Assembly (NCBI RefSeq): GCF_947301925.1
Contig: NZ_CAMYUE010000002.1
Location: 316,131-380,130, forward strand
Length of the DNA stretch: 64,000 nucleotides
Direction: 5' to 3'
Source of the DNA: an uncultured Ruminococcus sp.
GTDB taxonomy: Bacteria; Bacillota; Clostridia; Oscillospirales; Ruminococcaceae
Positions 7,987 through 16,681 of the stretch are shown piece by piece. The notes under the pieces are model-generated. The model did not search any database, was not told the DNA's origin, and saw nothing but the letters and a program-made list of their open reading frames with translations. A program made the translations under genes and the position numbers. Within the stretch, counting starts at the first letter, position 1. The number at the start of each line of letters is the position of its first letter.

Positions 7987-8694
7987 ATGGCTTACAGGAT
8001 ACTCATTGCCGAGGACGACGCCGATATCCAGGAGGTCCTCAGGCTCTACCTTGTCAATTCGGGCTTTGAGGTAATAAGCGCCTACGACGGCGCCGAGGCT
8101 TACGAAACTCTCATGGCTGAGTCGCCTGATCTGGCGCTGATAGATATAATGATGCCCGAGATGAACGGCTACGAGCTTACAAAAAAGATCAGGGAGACCA
8201 GCAATATCCCCATTATCATTGTCTCTGCCATGAATGCGGACAGCGACAAGATCCTTGGCCTCGATATCGGTGCGGACGACTATATAACCAAGCCCTTCAA
8301 TCCTCTGGAGGTCATTGCACGCATACAGTCAAATCTACGCAGGAAATACAAGCTGGACGCAAACTCTCCCGTCGGCAGAAGCGGCGATATGCTCTGCGTG
8401 GGCGAGCTGAAACTGGATCAGAAGAAGTTCCTGCTGTACAAGAACGACGAGGAGATATTCCTCACCCCCACCGAATTCAAGATACTGTCGCTCTTCATGG
8501 AAAAGCCGGGCATGGTGTTCACGAAATCCCAGATATACGAGCGTATAAACGGCGATTTCTACGAGACCGACGACAACACCATGATGGTGCACATCTCAAA
8601 GCTCCGCGAAAAGCTGGGCGACAACAGCAAATCTCCTACCTACATAAAAACTGTGAGAGGACTGGGATATAAAATTGAAGCTCCGAAAAAATAA
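7987..8694 (+). CDS. OmpR/PhoB-family response regulator
   Basis: This 235-aa regulator has a receiver domain (1-120) with acidic pocket EDD at 9-11, phospho-acceptor Asp53 (LALIDIMMPEMNGYE), Thr/Ser switch IIVSA and Lys in ITKPFNP. The winged-helix DNA-binding domain (about 135-233) ends in the family motif YIKTVRGLGYKIE. It overlaps the kinase gene by 20 nt. Its position right after the MacAB-like exporter, and the 10-11-bp direct repeats ahead of that operon, suggest it switches the exporter on in response to an envelope signal. That link is inferred from gene order. Confidence 0.93.
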   Translation: MAYRILIAEDDADIQEVLRLYLVNSGFEVISAYDGAEAYETLMAESPDLALIDIMMPEMNGYELTKKIRETSNIPIIIVSAMNADSDKILGLDIGADDYITKPFNPLEVIARIQSNLRRKYKLDANSPVGRSGDMLCVGELKLDQKKFLLYKNDEEIFLTPTEFKILSLFMEKPGMVFTKSQIYERINGDFYETDDNTMMVHISKLREKLGDNSKSPTYIKTVRGLGYKIEAPKK

Positions 8695-9898
8695 AAAGCC
8701 GAAAAGCAGTCTGAAGGTTTATGTTCTGGGAAATCTGGGACTAATGCTTGCAGTTATACTGTTTTTTATAGATATGCTGAATATTTCCATTGAAGTGCTT
8801 GCAGGCAGAAAGCTTAAAGAAATATACCTGAAATACTACCCCGAAAGCTCTGTTTCCGAGGCATCTGATTATGCAAAGACATATCTCGAAGGACTAAACG
8901 AATATGATCCCGACCATAAAGAAATGGAAAAGGAAATAAATTACTATATTGCGAAATTCAGTTCGTGGGCAACTATATCCCTTTATATCGTAGTCATAGT
9001 GATAATATTCATATTTGGAGTAAAGATCATTAAGCGTATATCCAAAGAACTTAAAAAGCTGGATACGGCTCTTGAGAATTTTTCCCGAAGTGCTGCTGCA
9101 AACAACGAAATATCCGAGATCAATTCCGATATCAAGGAATTCAACAACATCTGCACCAGCTATAACAGACTGGTCACCAGACTGAAGGAGAGCGAAAATG
9201 AACGTACACAGCTGGAATCCGAGCAGCGCCGCATGATAGCCGATATCTCCCACGATATCAGAACTCCCATAACCGTTATGCAGGGCTATGCAAAGGCTAT
9301 CAGCGACAATATGGTGGACGAGGAGACAAAGCAGAAATACCTTGACAGCATATGCCGCAAATCCGAGACCGTTGCAGAGCTGGTCAGCACTCTCCACGAG
9401 TACAGCAAGCTGGAGCACCCCGACTTCGACTTCAATATGGAGGAGGGCGATATATGCGAATACTTCAGGAGCTATCTTGCCATGAAGTATCAGGATCTGG
9501 ATCTGGCAGGCTTCTTCCTTGAAGCCGATATCCCCGAGGAGAAAATGCCATTCTCCTTCGATCACAAGCAGCTCAACCGCGTTTTTGAGAACCTTATCAT
9601 CAATTCCTTCAGACATAACTCCGCAGGCACCACCATATACACCGAGATAAGAAATACGGAAGGCGGCATCATCATAAGGATAGGCGACAACGGAAAGGGC
9701 ATACCCAAAGAGCTTAGGGAGACTATATTCGATCCCTTCGTGGTGGGCAACAAGTCCCGTACAGGCGCCAAGAGCTCCGGTCTGGGACTGGCCATAAGCC
9801 GCAAGATAGTGGAGGCTCATAACGGTACGATAGCCCTCATAGACGATGAGAGCGGCAGAATGAACACGCTCTATGAGATAGTGCTGCACAGGGCATGA
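8675..9898 (+). CDS. Sensor histidine kinase
   Basis: The 407-aa kinase has two membrane segments (about 14-37 and 99-118) bordering a short outer loop of about 60 residues, a linker or HAMP-like coil and the HisKA H-box MIADISHDIRTPIT (His193). The HATPase domain shows the N-box FENLIINSFRHN, G1 IGDNGKGI and G2 SSGLGLAISRKI. The first possible start is a TTG at 8675 overlapping the regulator; no ATG precedes the first membrane segment, so TTG is the best choice. The small outer loop fits intramembrane-sensing kinases that work with ABC exporters. The first ~450 bp are visibly richer in A/T than the catalytic half. Confidence 0.9.
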   Translation: MKLRKNKKPKSSLKVYVLGNLGLMLAVILFFIDMLNISIEVLAGRKLKEIYLKYYPESSVSEASDYAKTYLEGLNEYDPDHKEMEKEINYYIAKFSSWATISLYIVVIVIIFIFGVKIIKRISKELKKLDTALENFSRSAAANNEISEINSDIKEFNNICTSYNRLVTRLKESENERTQLESEQRRMIADISHDIRTPITVMQGYAKAISDNMVDEETKQKYLDSICRKSETVAELVSTLHEYSKLEHPDFDFNMEEGDICEYFRSYLAMKYQDLDLAGFFLEADIPEEKMPFSFDHKQLNRVFENLIINSFRHNSAGTTIYTEIRNTEGGIIIRIGDNGKGIPKELRETIFDPFVVGNKSRTGAKSSGLGLAISRKIVEAHNGTIALIDDESGRMNTLYEIVLHRA

Positions 9899-9948
9899 TA
9901 CAGCCGCGCCTCCGAAGCAAAAAACAACAGAAATATATCACATTTATA

Positions 9949-9977
9949 TTGCATTATCAGTGAAAATGTGGTAAAAT
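9949..9977 (+). promoter_or_regulatory. SigA promoter for the nitroreductase gene
   Basis: TTGCAT, 17 bp, TAAAAT with TGG before the -10. It leaves a leader of about 30 nt ending in GAGAGG. Confidence 0.75.
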
Positions 9978-10013
9978 GATAAAAAATGCAGTTTTGCAGA
10001 AGAGAGGCGTTTT

Positions 10014-10676
10014 ATGAACATCAAGGAAGCAATAAGTACAAGGCACAGTGTAAGGCAGTACCTCCCAAAGCCCATTTCTCAGGAGCACAGGGATCAGCTC
10101 AATGAACTGGTGGAATCCTGCCGCAAGGAAAGCGGTCTGAATTTCCAGATGATCTATGACGAGCCGATGTGCTTCAATTCATTTCTTGCTCATTACGGCA
10201 AGTTCACCAACGTGAAGAATTATATTGCTGTTGTGGGAAAGAAATCGCTGGAAAACATGGAGGAGCTGGGCGGCTACTACGGTGAAAAAATAGTCCTGGC
10301 CGCACAGCAGATGGGACTGAATACCTGCTGGGTAGGAGGTACCTACGGCAAGCGCAAGCAGAAGGCCGAGATAGGTCCCGATGAAAAGCTGATATGCGTT
10401 ATCGCCATAGGCTACGGCGCCAACGAGGGCAACAAGCACAGGTCAAAGCCCGTGGAGAAGCTCTGCGATATCAAGGGCTCGGATATGCCCCAGTGGTTCA
10501 GGAACGGCCTTATCGCTGCAATGATGGCTCCCACTGCGCTGAATCAGCAGAAGTTCTTCGTGACGCTTGACGGAGACGAGCCCGTTATCACCACCAAGGG
10601 CGGTATGATGACAAAAATAGACCTCGGCATCGTAAAGTATAATTTCGAGGCGGCTTCGGGACATAAGTGTAAATAA
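10014..10676 (+). CDS. Nitroreductase-family FMN-dependent oxidoreductase
   Basis: This 220-aa protein starts with the nitroreductase signature AISTRHSVRQYLPKPIS, where the Arg-x-Ser-x-Arg stretch binds FMN phosphate. The middle, GEKIVLAAQQMGLNTCWVGG, matches the flavin-contacting helix of the family. The second half resembles the TM1586-type nitroreductase subfamily, in which two half-domains sit in one chain. Such enzymes use NAD(P)H to reduce nitro or quinone compounds; the natural substrate is unknown. Single gene, own promoter, shared bidirectional terminator. Cytoplasmic. Confidence 0.85.
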   Translation: MNIKEAISTRHSVRQYLPKPISQEHRDQLNELVESCRKESGLNFQMIYDEPMCFNSFLAHYGKFTNVKNYIAVVGKKSLENMEELGGYYGEKIVLAAQQMGLNTCWVGGTYGKRKQKAEIGPDEKLICVIAIGYGANEGNKHRSKPVEKLCDIKGSDMPQWFRNGLIAAMMAPTALNQQKFFVTLDGDEPVITTKGGMMTKIDLGIVKYNFEAASGHKCK

Positions 10677-10690
10677 CTTAATGAAATATC

Positions 10691-10735
10691 AAAAACGGAC
10701 TGTTGGGGGAGCTACCCTTCACAGTCCGTTTTTTA
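10691..10735. terminator. Bidirectional terminator between nitroreductase and CotH genes
   Basis: AAAAACGGACTGT (10691-10703) pairs with ACAGTCCGTTTTT (10721-10733); T-runs on both strands. Confidence 0.92.
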
Positions 10736-13393
10736 CTATTTATCCCCTGAAAGGCCGATCACCTTTCTTCTCAGCGACGATACATCAAGGGAATCAACTT
10801 CCTCGTCGCCGTTCATATCTGAATTATCATAGCTCTGAGCCCTGTCCGCCTCCGCAAGACCTGCGGCTCCGATAATATACCTCTGGAGCATTACAAGATC
10901 CGCAACGCCTACGGCTCCGTCAAGGTTGACGTCGCCTGCAACAGGAGCCTTGCGCACGAAGCTGCACCTGAGCTCTGCGGTATCCTGCATGGTGACGGTG
11001 ACCGTCTCCTCCGACGAGTTCACCGCTCCCGTCCAGCCTGCGAATTCATAACCATTATGGGGAACCGCCGTGAGTGTGACCTTGTCTCCTCTGCCGAAGC
11101 CTCCCGACCACATACCGTCAACAAAGCTGACGCTGCTGCCGTTGCAGCTGACCGAGCCGCCCTCCGAGGCGATAACGGTACAGTACAGCATATCGCTGCT
11201 TATGCCGAGATACTCTCTCATGAACTTCATGGCGTACTGCGGACGGTTCCTGAAGAAGTCCTTCATCACGCCCAGTTCCTTGGAGTAATACGCCGCCTCA
11301 TCGGAAGCAAAGCCGCTGTAGTCCTTTCTTGGAGTACCGCTGTTCCAGCGCCAGGCCATCATGACCATATACGGCATATATCTCTGCTCCTGTTCGCTTA
11401 TGAGGTCAACCATCTTCTGCGGCTCATAAACATTTGTGGCAAAGGCCGAGAACATAGCCGCAAACTTGTTCCTGAAGCCCTCGTTTGCCAGCATTGCCTT
11501 GAATATGGATGAGGGCATATCAGCTGTGGCTTCGTCCATTTTGCGGAAGGAATCATGTGCATAGCCCTGCACACCGCCGAAGCTATCATAGGTTATGCCT
11601 GCGGAATAGTCAAGGTCGAAGGTGCCGAAGCGCCATTTGCCGTCGCTGTAGGCATTGCCCTCTATGGGCTCGCCGTTGTTCTTCCACATAAGGTAATTAT
11701 AGTTCGGCCAGTCCCATGTGCCAAGGTAAAGACCTGCGCAGTAGTGCATTATCATGCTGTCAACGTCTATCCGTGAGGCTGCATACTCATAGGCCTCCGC
11801 ATTGCTGAGGTCGTGGCTCATGCAGTATTCATCCAGCTCCAGCAGAGCGTCGTATTCGGATTCGGGTCCCTCCTCCAGCTCGCCGTTCTTGATGATGGAG
11901 ACGTTCCCGGCAGGAACGCCGTAATTCGACTGTATATAGTAATCGGAGCACTTCTCCATTATCTCGTACATTCCCCACAGCTCGCCGTCTATGAAAAGCA
12001 TACATCTTTTGCTGTCATAGGAGGCAAGATCGTCCAGCTTTTTCAGCGGATCGTTAACTGCCAGCTCCCGCATACGGTCCACCCAGCCAACTGCACGGAG
12101 ACTGAAGGAATCATACTTCTTTATGAGCTTTCCGTCATCTGCGGAGTAATTATCTTCAAGCAGAGTATAGTTCAGCTTTGAATCGCCGTACTCGCTCCTT
12201 GCGTACACATTGAAGCTCTTGGACTGGCTGTTGCGTGTGGAAGCGCCCTTTATCCTTATGCCCATATCCTGTGAAAAGCCAAGGCTGCCGTTCTCGAAAA
12301 GGGTTATATTCGCAGGTCTCTCCCACGCCCTGCCCTTTGAGAAGAAGTTGGCCACATTGGTGGTATCCCACTCGCTCCTGAATGCGCGGGGGTCGTTTTT
12401 CCTCCATTCAAGGAACTGGTTGCCGCAGACATATATGCCCTTGTCGGGATCAAAGAGGTTATCGGGATCCGTCACCATTGACACCACGGGGATATCGGAA
12501 TAATAAGCCAGCTTGTCCTCGGGCATGACAAAGTAGGTGTTTGTGGTCACCGAACTGAAGGTGCCGTCTGCGGATCTTGCCGCCGCGCGTACCACCGTGA
12601 CCTTGTCGAACAGTGAGGAACTGGCCCTGTAATTGGTGGACAGGATAATGGACTGCGCTGTATTGTCGTGCTGATAGCGGCTGTATACATTGGGGTCCGA
12701 GCTTCTGTCGTACATGGGGATAGCTCCCGTATAGACCTGTGCGGTATCCGATGTGGTAGGGTCTGAGCTGTCCAGGGTATAGTATATTGTATCCTCCGCA
12801 CTGAGAGTCAGCTCAAGCCCCTGCTGTGCGGCATAGAAGCCGGACTGCATTGAGAATACGGGCTCGGCAACTGCCTGAGCATTTGCAGCACCGGGAGTAG
12901 GTCTCATTTTGCCGAAGGTACTTCCGCCGTCGGGTATCCTGCCGTAGGTCTCGTCCTCCTTCAGCGCAGGTATATCCACCCTATCCGCAAGGCTGCCGTC
13001 GGGATAATACAGTGCCAGTGTTTCTCCGCTCTTGCTGAGGGCAAAGCCTGTGTGGAGCTCTCCTTCCGCGGAGGGATCCTTTGAAGCCGCAAGGACTATC
13101 CTCTCCCCTCTGCCCAGCACGGTGCCTTCGGGGAAAACAAATGCAGGAGGAGAAGCAGGATCGTCGGAAATGCCGTAACCGCCCATATCCATATCGCTTC
13201 CACCGATGTTTATTAGCTCTATCCAGTCCGATGCCTTTCCGTAGCTGTCGGTATAAGATGTCTTGTTCTGTGTGCACACCTCATTTATCAGCAGGCCGCC
13301 GCTTTCCGCGTGTACTGAAGGGACTGCGATAATGAGAGATGACGCTGATGCCGCTGCACAGACAGCAGCCGCGATCTTTTTCAGGATGTACAT
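10736..13393 (-). CDS. Secreted CotH kinase-family protein with lamin-tail domain and dockerin
   Basis: The 885-aa protein has a signal peptide (1-29), a lamin-tail domain (about 32-140, LLINEVCTQN ... DWIELINIG) and a chitobiase-C-like beta domain (about 185-270, IYYTLDSSDPTTSD). The CotH kinase-like domain (about 330-690) shows GIRIKGASTRNSQSKSF, LFIDGELWGMYEIMEK and FGTFDLDYSAG. An InlB/Flg_new-type repeat follows (about 728-805, YEFAGWTGAV), then a type I dockerin with both calcium loops (DVNLDGAVGVADL, DMNGDEEVDSLDV). CotH proteins of spores are protein kinases; dockerin-linked CotH proteins are known in ruminococcal cellulosomes with unclear role. The dockerin predicts attachment to a scaffoldin outside the cell. 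The gene is a single unit between its own promoter and terminator. Confidence 0.9.
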   Translation of the reverse strand: MYILKKIAAAVCAAASASSLIIAVPSVHAESGGLLINEVCTQNKTSYTDSYGKASDWIELINIGGSDMDMGGYGISDDPASPPAFVFPEGTVLGRGERIVLAASKDPSAEGELHTGFALSKSGETLALYYPDGSLADRVDIPALKEDETYGRIPDGGSTFGKMRPTPGAANAQAVAEPVFSMQSGFYAAQQGLELTLSAEDTIYYTLDSSDPTTSDTAQVYTGAIPMYDRSSDPNVYSRYQHDNTAQSIILSTNYRASSSLFDKVTVVRAAARSADGTFSSVTTNTYFVMPEDKLAYYSDIPVVSMVTDPDNLFDPDKGIYVCGNQFLEWRKNDPRAFRSEWDTTNVANFFSKGRAWERPANITLFENGSLGFSQDMGIRIKGASTRNSQSKSFNVYARSEYGDSKLNYTLLEDNYSADDGKLIKKYDSFSLRAVGWVDRMRELAVNDPLKKLDDLASYDSKRCMLFIDGELWGMYEIMEKCSDYYIQSNYGVPAGNVSIIKNGELEEGPESEYDALLELDEYCMSHDLSNAEAYEYAASRIDVDSMIMHYCAGLYLGTWDWPNYNYLMWKNNGEPIEGNAYSDGKWRFGTFDLDYSAGITYDSFGGVQGYAHDSFRKMDEATADMPSSIFKAMLANEGFRNKFAAMFSAFATNVYEPQKMVDLISEQEQRYMPYMVMMAWRWNSGTPRKDYSGFASDEAAYYSKELGVMKDFFRNRPQYAMKFMREYLGISSDMLYCTVIASEGGSVSCNGSSVSFVDGMWSGGFGRGDKVTLTAVPHNGYEFAGWTGAVNSSEETVTVTMQDTAELRCSFVRKAPVAGDVNLDGAVGVADLVMLQRYIIGAAGLAEADRAQSYDNSDMNGDEEVDSLDVSSLRRKVIGLSGDK

Positions 13394-13440
13394 GGAATTA
13401 CCCCTCTCTGCTGTACGCTGAAATTTCTTTATCTATGACC

Positions 13441-13469
13441 ATTATAGCATATACATGGCGTAAAATCAA
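13441..13469 (-). promoter_or_regulatory. SigA promoter for the CotH-dockerin gene
   Basis: Minus strand TTGATT, 17 bp, TATAAT with TGC extended -10; leader of about 40 nt. Confidence 0.85.
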
Positions 13470-13687
13470 CGAAAAACCGCTGTCCTGAACCACGAAATAT
13501 CAGCTTTGCAATTGTTTATCATGAACAATCAGCGGCTGTGAAAAATGTCACTTCTCACATGATAAATTAACTCATGATGAATTGAGATATATTATTACTT
13601 TATAAACCACCTGCAATCTACCATATGTATATTGCACCTTTTCTATTACAGCAGACAAAAAACATTTTCATATATTCACTAACGTTA

Positions 13688-13716
13688 TTGACTTTGCATT
13701 GGCTATATGTTATAAT
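13688..13716 (+). promoter_or_regulatory. SigA promoter for the exopolysaccharide kinase operon
   Basis: TTGACT, 17 bp, TATAAT with TGT extended -10. Predicted +1 near 13723. Confidence 0.88.
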
Positions 13717-13722
13717 TTTATT

Positions 13723-13859
13723 TATAATGGATATGTATGCCTCAGGAGTTATTCCATGTGCCGTCCGAACGGTGGGAAGGACACACAGATGAGCTTTCAT
13801 ACGCAGAGGTATACTGTAAGGGGAAAAGATTCGATTTTAAACGAAAGGATACCACTAAG
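13723..13859 (+). promoter_or_regulatory. Structured 5' leader of the exopolysaccharide kinase gene
   Basis: The 137-nt leader contains a nine-pair helix, GTATGCCTC (13735-13743) with GAGGTATAC (13806-13814, one G-T pair). It encloses an inner hairpin TGTG..GTCC / GGAC.CACA at about 13756-13785. It matches no riboswitch class I could recognise. An in-frame ATG at 13737 lies within the helix and has no ribosome-binding site, so the region is read as leader and not coding. Confidence 0.45.
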
Positions 13860-15347
13860 ATGAACAACACCTACACCATCAAGGACCTGATAGACCTTCT
13901 GCTGAGCCGCATATGGATCATCATAATCGCAATGATCCTCGGAGGCGCAGCCGCATTCGGCGTGTCAAAGTTCCTGCTGCCTCTGGAGTATTCCTCACAT
14001 ATCTCCATGTACGTCCAGAGCTATACGGGCATATCCGAAAACAACAATAACGTTAACAATATAAGCAACTCAAAGCAGCTTGTAAATACATATATGGAGG
14101 TGCTCAAGGACGACGCGGTCATGAACGCCGTAGGCGATAAGCTCGTCACTCAGTTCGATGACAGCACTCTTTCCGAGAGTTTCTCACTGTCTGACGGAAA
14201 AATATCCCCTGCTTCCATAAGGAACTGCCTTTCCATCAGCTCCGTCACCGATACCTCTGCGGTAAAGGTGGTTGCCACAGCAAAGGATCCCGAGGTCGCC
14301 GCCGCAATATGCAACGATCTTACCTCCGTAGCTCCCGCATATGTGGAGGAGGCTGTAGGCGTAGGCTCCATCAATACCATAGATACCGCAAAGATCTACA
14401 ACAGCCCTGTTGCTCCCAACACTAAGAAGAACACCGCTCTCGGCATTGCGGCCGCTCTTATGCTGACGGTGATGATAATATTCGTTATCGATTACTTCGA
14501 CAACACAGTAAAGGAGCCCGACGCTATCGGAAGCCGCTTCTCCAAGCCCATAATAGGCACCATAGAGCAGTACGGCGATACCAAGAAAAAGAGCAGAAAG
14601 AAATCGGATCATGACAGCAGGATGCTGCTCTCAGACTCGAAGATGCCCTTCAACGTGTCCGAAAGCTACAGATCCATCCGTACCAACCTTCTCTTTGCCC
14701 TCGGCACCTCAGAGAAGAAGATCGTGGCTATATCAAGTCCCAACCCATCGGAGGGAAAATCCACAACAGCAGCAAATATCGCTATCGCCCTTGCACAGAC
14801 TGAAAGCAAGGTGCTCCTCATAGACGCTGATATGAGAAAGCCCGTTCAGCACAAGACATTCAAGTGCAAGAACGCCGAGGGACTTTCCACTCTTATAATA
14901 AAGAAGTCAACTCCCGCAAAATCAGTAAAGACCAATGTCGTCAAGGGACTTGACCTTCTCCCCTCCGGGCCTACTCCGCCCAATCCTTCAGAGCTTCTTG
15001 CCTCTGAGCAGTTCTCACAGCTGCTGGATCAGTTCGCAGAAAACTATGATTATATCATAATAGATACACCTCCCGTAAACGTGGTGAGCGACGCTATGGT
15101 AATGAAGGACTGCATAAACGGTATCCTTCTCATACTCAGATACGGTCTGACCACCAACGAGGAGATCTCGAACTGCATGAAGCAGATCGAGCTTGCGGAT
15201 ACGAATATGCTGGGCTTCGTCCTCAACGAGGTCAGCAACAAGCGCCGCAGCCCCTACTACAAGTCAAAGTACGGCTACAAGTACAAGGAATACGGCTACG
15301 GCCAGCAGCCCGCCGACAAGAAGAACGAAGAAGTGAAAAATGACTGA
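13860..15347 (+). CDS. Bacterial tyrosine kinase (Wzz/CpsD-type) for exopolysaccharide synthesis
   Basis: This 495-aa protein fuses a Wzz chain-length domain (membrane segments about 17-37 and 193-212 with an outer loop between) to a BY-kinase domain. The kinase shows Walker A SSPNPSEGKSTTAAN (about residues 293-307), Walker A' KVLLIDADMRKP and Walker B DYIIIDTPPV. A Tyr-rich C-terminal cluster (YYKSKYGYKYKEYGYGQ) is the usual autophosphorylation tail. Firmicutes often split these into two proteins (CpsC and CpsD); here they are fused. I chose the ATG at 13860, behind AAAGGAT, because homologous sequence begins there. It overlaps the phosphatase gene by 8 nt. It should control polymer length and export, but no glycosyltransferases lie nearby. 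Confidence 0.9.
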   Translation: MNNTYTIKDLIDLLLSRIWIIIIAMILGGAAAFGVSKFLLPLEYSSHISMYVQSYTGISENNNNVNNISNSKQLVNTYMEVLKDDAVMNAVGDKLVTQFDDSTLSESFSLSDGKISPASIRNCLSISSVTDTSAVKVVATAKDPEVAAAICNDLTSVAPAYVEEAVGVGSINTIDTAKIYNSPVAPNTKKNTALGIAAALMLTVMIIFVIDYFDNTVKEPDAIGSRFSKPIIGTIEQYGDTKKKSRKKSDHDSRMLLSDSKMPFNVSESYRSIRTNLLFALGTSEKKIVAISSPNPSEGKSTTAANIAIALAQTESKVLLIDADMRKPVQHKTFKCKNAEGLSTLIIKKSTPAKSVKTNVVKGLDLLPSGPTPPNPSELLASEQFSQLLDQFAENYDYIIIDTPPVNVVSDAMVMKDCINGILLILRYGLTTNEEISNCMKQIELADTNMLGFVLNEVSNKRRSPYYKSKYGYKYKEYGYGQQPADKKNEEVKND

Positions 15348-16014
15348 GTATCACTGCCATATACTCCCGAACATTGACGACGGCTCCCGAAGCGTGGAGA
15401 TGTCGCTGGAAATGATAAAAGCTATGAGAGCTCAGGGCGTGAGCCGCATAGTGGCAACTCCTCATTTCTACGCCCACAGGGAAAAGAGCGTGGCCGCCTT
15501 TCTGAAAAAGCGCAGAGCCGCTCTGGAAAAGCTGGTAAAGGCCGATCCCTCCTGCTCGGATATACTCACGGGTGCAGAGGTCTCCGTGGAACAGGGACTC
15601 AGCAGTCTTGCAGACGTGGAAAAGCTGCGTATCGCCAATACGGATTATATCCTGCTGGAGCTCCCCTATGCTCCCTTCTCCAACCGTTTCCTCGAGGAGA
15701 TAAACGAGATCGCCTGCGGCTTCGGCCTGAAGCCCGTACTGGCACATATCCACCGCTATCTCAGCTTCTACAGCAGGTCTGAGATGGAGGAGGTGCTCAG
15801 AACAGACGCTGTATTGCAGTTCAACAACGAGGCATTCGGCAGCTTCAGGGAGAAGCGCTTCGTCAAGTCCCTCATAAAGGAGGGCTACCCCTATGTTTTC
15901 GGCAGCGACGCCCATAATCTCACCGACAGGCGCCCCAACTGGGATCTGCTGTGCAAAAAGGCAAAGCAGGAGGTCATCGACGGCGCCGAGGATATACTGG
16001 GACAAGATAAATAA
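15340..16014 (+). CDS. CpsB/YwqE-type tyrosine-protein phosphatase (PHP fold)
   Basis: This 224-aa protein has the PHP metal-binding motif YHCHILPNIDDGS at the N-terminus, then ATPHFYAHRE, LAHIHRY and a late GSDAHN, all metal ligands of the CpsB family. These manganese-dependent phosphatases remove phosphate from the tyrosine tail of the partner BY-kinase and so cycle its oligomerisation. It starts 8 nt inside the kinase gene, giving coupled translation. Length and gene order (kinase then phosphatase) match the family. Cytoplasmic. Confidence 0.92.
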   Translation: MTEYHCHILPNIDDGSRSVEMSLEMIKAMRAQGVSRIVATPHFYAHREKSVAAFLKKRRAALEKLVKADPSCSDILTGAEVSVEQGLSSLADVEKLRIANTDYILLELPYAPFSNRFLEEINEIACGFGLKPVLAHIHRYLSFYSRSEMEEVLRTDAVLQFNNEAFGSFREKRFVKSLIKEGYPYVFGSDAHNLTDRRPNWDLLCKKAKQEVIDGAEDILGQDK

Positions 16015-16026
16015 AGGAAGATCACT

Positions 16027-16473
16027 ATGAGCTACAATTTCTACGGCTGGGAGACAGCCGATGTACCGCCTGTAAATGATGAATTCCGCTCCATATCCGA
16101 CCCGAGAGCTTTGTATGACGCCCTTTCGCAGATATGGTGCCGGTATACCTGCGCACCCAGGCTCCGCGAGAAATGGAGCAGTGACAATATGACTCTGGGA
16201 CAGTGCTCCATAACCGCATTCCTGGTGCAGGACATATTCGGCGGTGAGGTATACGGTGTACTGCGCAGCGGCGGCAACTACCACTGCTATAACGTGGCGG
16301 GAGACAAAGTGTTCGATCTCACCAGTGAGCAGTTCGGAGATGAAAAGCTCTGCTACGAGAACAATCCTCAGCAGTTCCGCGAGGTGCATTTCGCCAAGGA
16401 AGAAAAGCTGGAGCGTTACAAGTACCTCAGAGCTGAGCTTGAAAAGCTCATAGCCGATAATAATAACGGCTGA
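16027..16473 (+). CDS. YunG-like protein
   Basis: The 148-aa protein resembles Bacillus YunG. It keeps W-S-S-D-N followed by GQCSITAFLVQDIFGGE, then a His (NYHCYN) and an acidic D-L-T-S-E-Q-F. A Cys, His and Asp in this order are compatible with a papain-like fold, but no activity has been shown for the family as far as I know. It is last in the kinase-phosphatase unit, 12 nt downstream and behind AAAGGAAG, and ends just before a shared terminator. The link to exopolysaccharide is positional only. Confidence 0.6.
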   Translation: MSYNFYGWETADVPPVNDEFRSISDPRALYDALSQIWCRYTCAPRLREKWSSDNMTLGQCSITAFLVQDIFGGEVYGVLRSGGNYHCYNVAGDKVFDLTSEQFGDEKLCYENNPQQFREVHFAKEEKLERYKYLRAELEKLIADNNNG

Positions 16474-16494
16474 TATAAGCCGTAATACGAAGAA

Positions 16495-16531
16495 AAGCCC
16501 GAAGGCAGCCGCAATGGCCGCTTTCGGGCTT
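16495..16531. terminator. Terminator shared by the exopolysaccharide and feo units
   Basis: AAGCCCGAA (16495-16503) pairs with TTCGGGCTT (16523-16531) around an inner GC-rich hairpin. Short T-runs on both strands serve the two convergent units. Confidence 0.8.
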
Positions 16532-16534
16532 GTT

Positions 16535-16678
16535 TTATCTGTTCTGCTGTTTTTTATTGCAGCCTGCGCATTTGCCGCAGTCTCCGCCGCAGCTGCCGCG
16601 GTTCCTGATAACGTACCTGACAGCAAGACACATCGCCCCCGCTATCAGCAGCAGGACTATTATATCAATGACATTCAT
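16535..16678 (-). CDS. FeoB-associated Cys-rich membrane protein
   Basis: This 47-aa protein has one membrane segment (about residues 3-20, VIDIIVLLLIAGAMCLAV), a basic stretch and a cysteine cluster (CGGDCGKCAGC). That is the layout of the small FeoB-associated Cys-rich proteins encoded beside feoB in Firmicutes. It begins 3 nt after the FeoAB stop, with GGAG overlapping that stop. The cysteines could bind ferrous iron at the cytoplasmic mouth of the FeoB channel; this is inference from family context. Confidence 0.85.
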   Translation of the reverse strand: MNVIDIIVLLLIAGAMCLAVRYVIRNRGSCGGDCGKCAGCNKKQQNR

Positions 16679-16681
16679 GGC

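Noticed and set aside
13737..13859. N-terminal extension of the tyrosine kinase by 41 codons
   Set aside because: No ribosome-binding site precedes the ATG at 13737, the stretch falls in a base-paired leader, and similarity to Wzz proteins begins only at 13860.
15232..16626. Long open frame on the minus strand opposite the CpsB and YunG genes
   Set aside because: It lies antisense to two clear genes, its translation has no family features, and there is no ribosome-binding site. It results from codon bias in the real genes.
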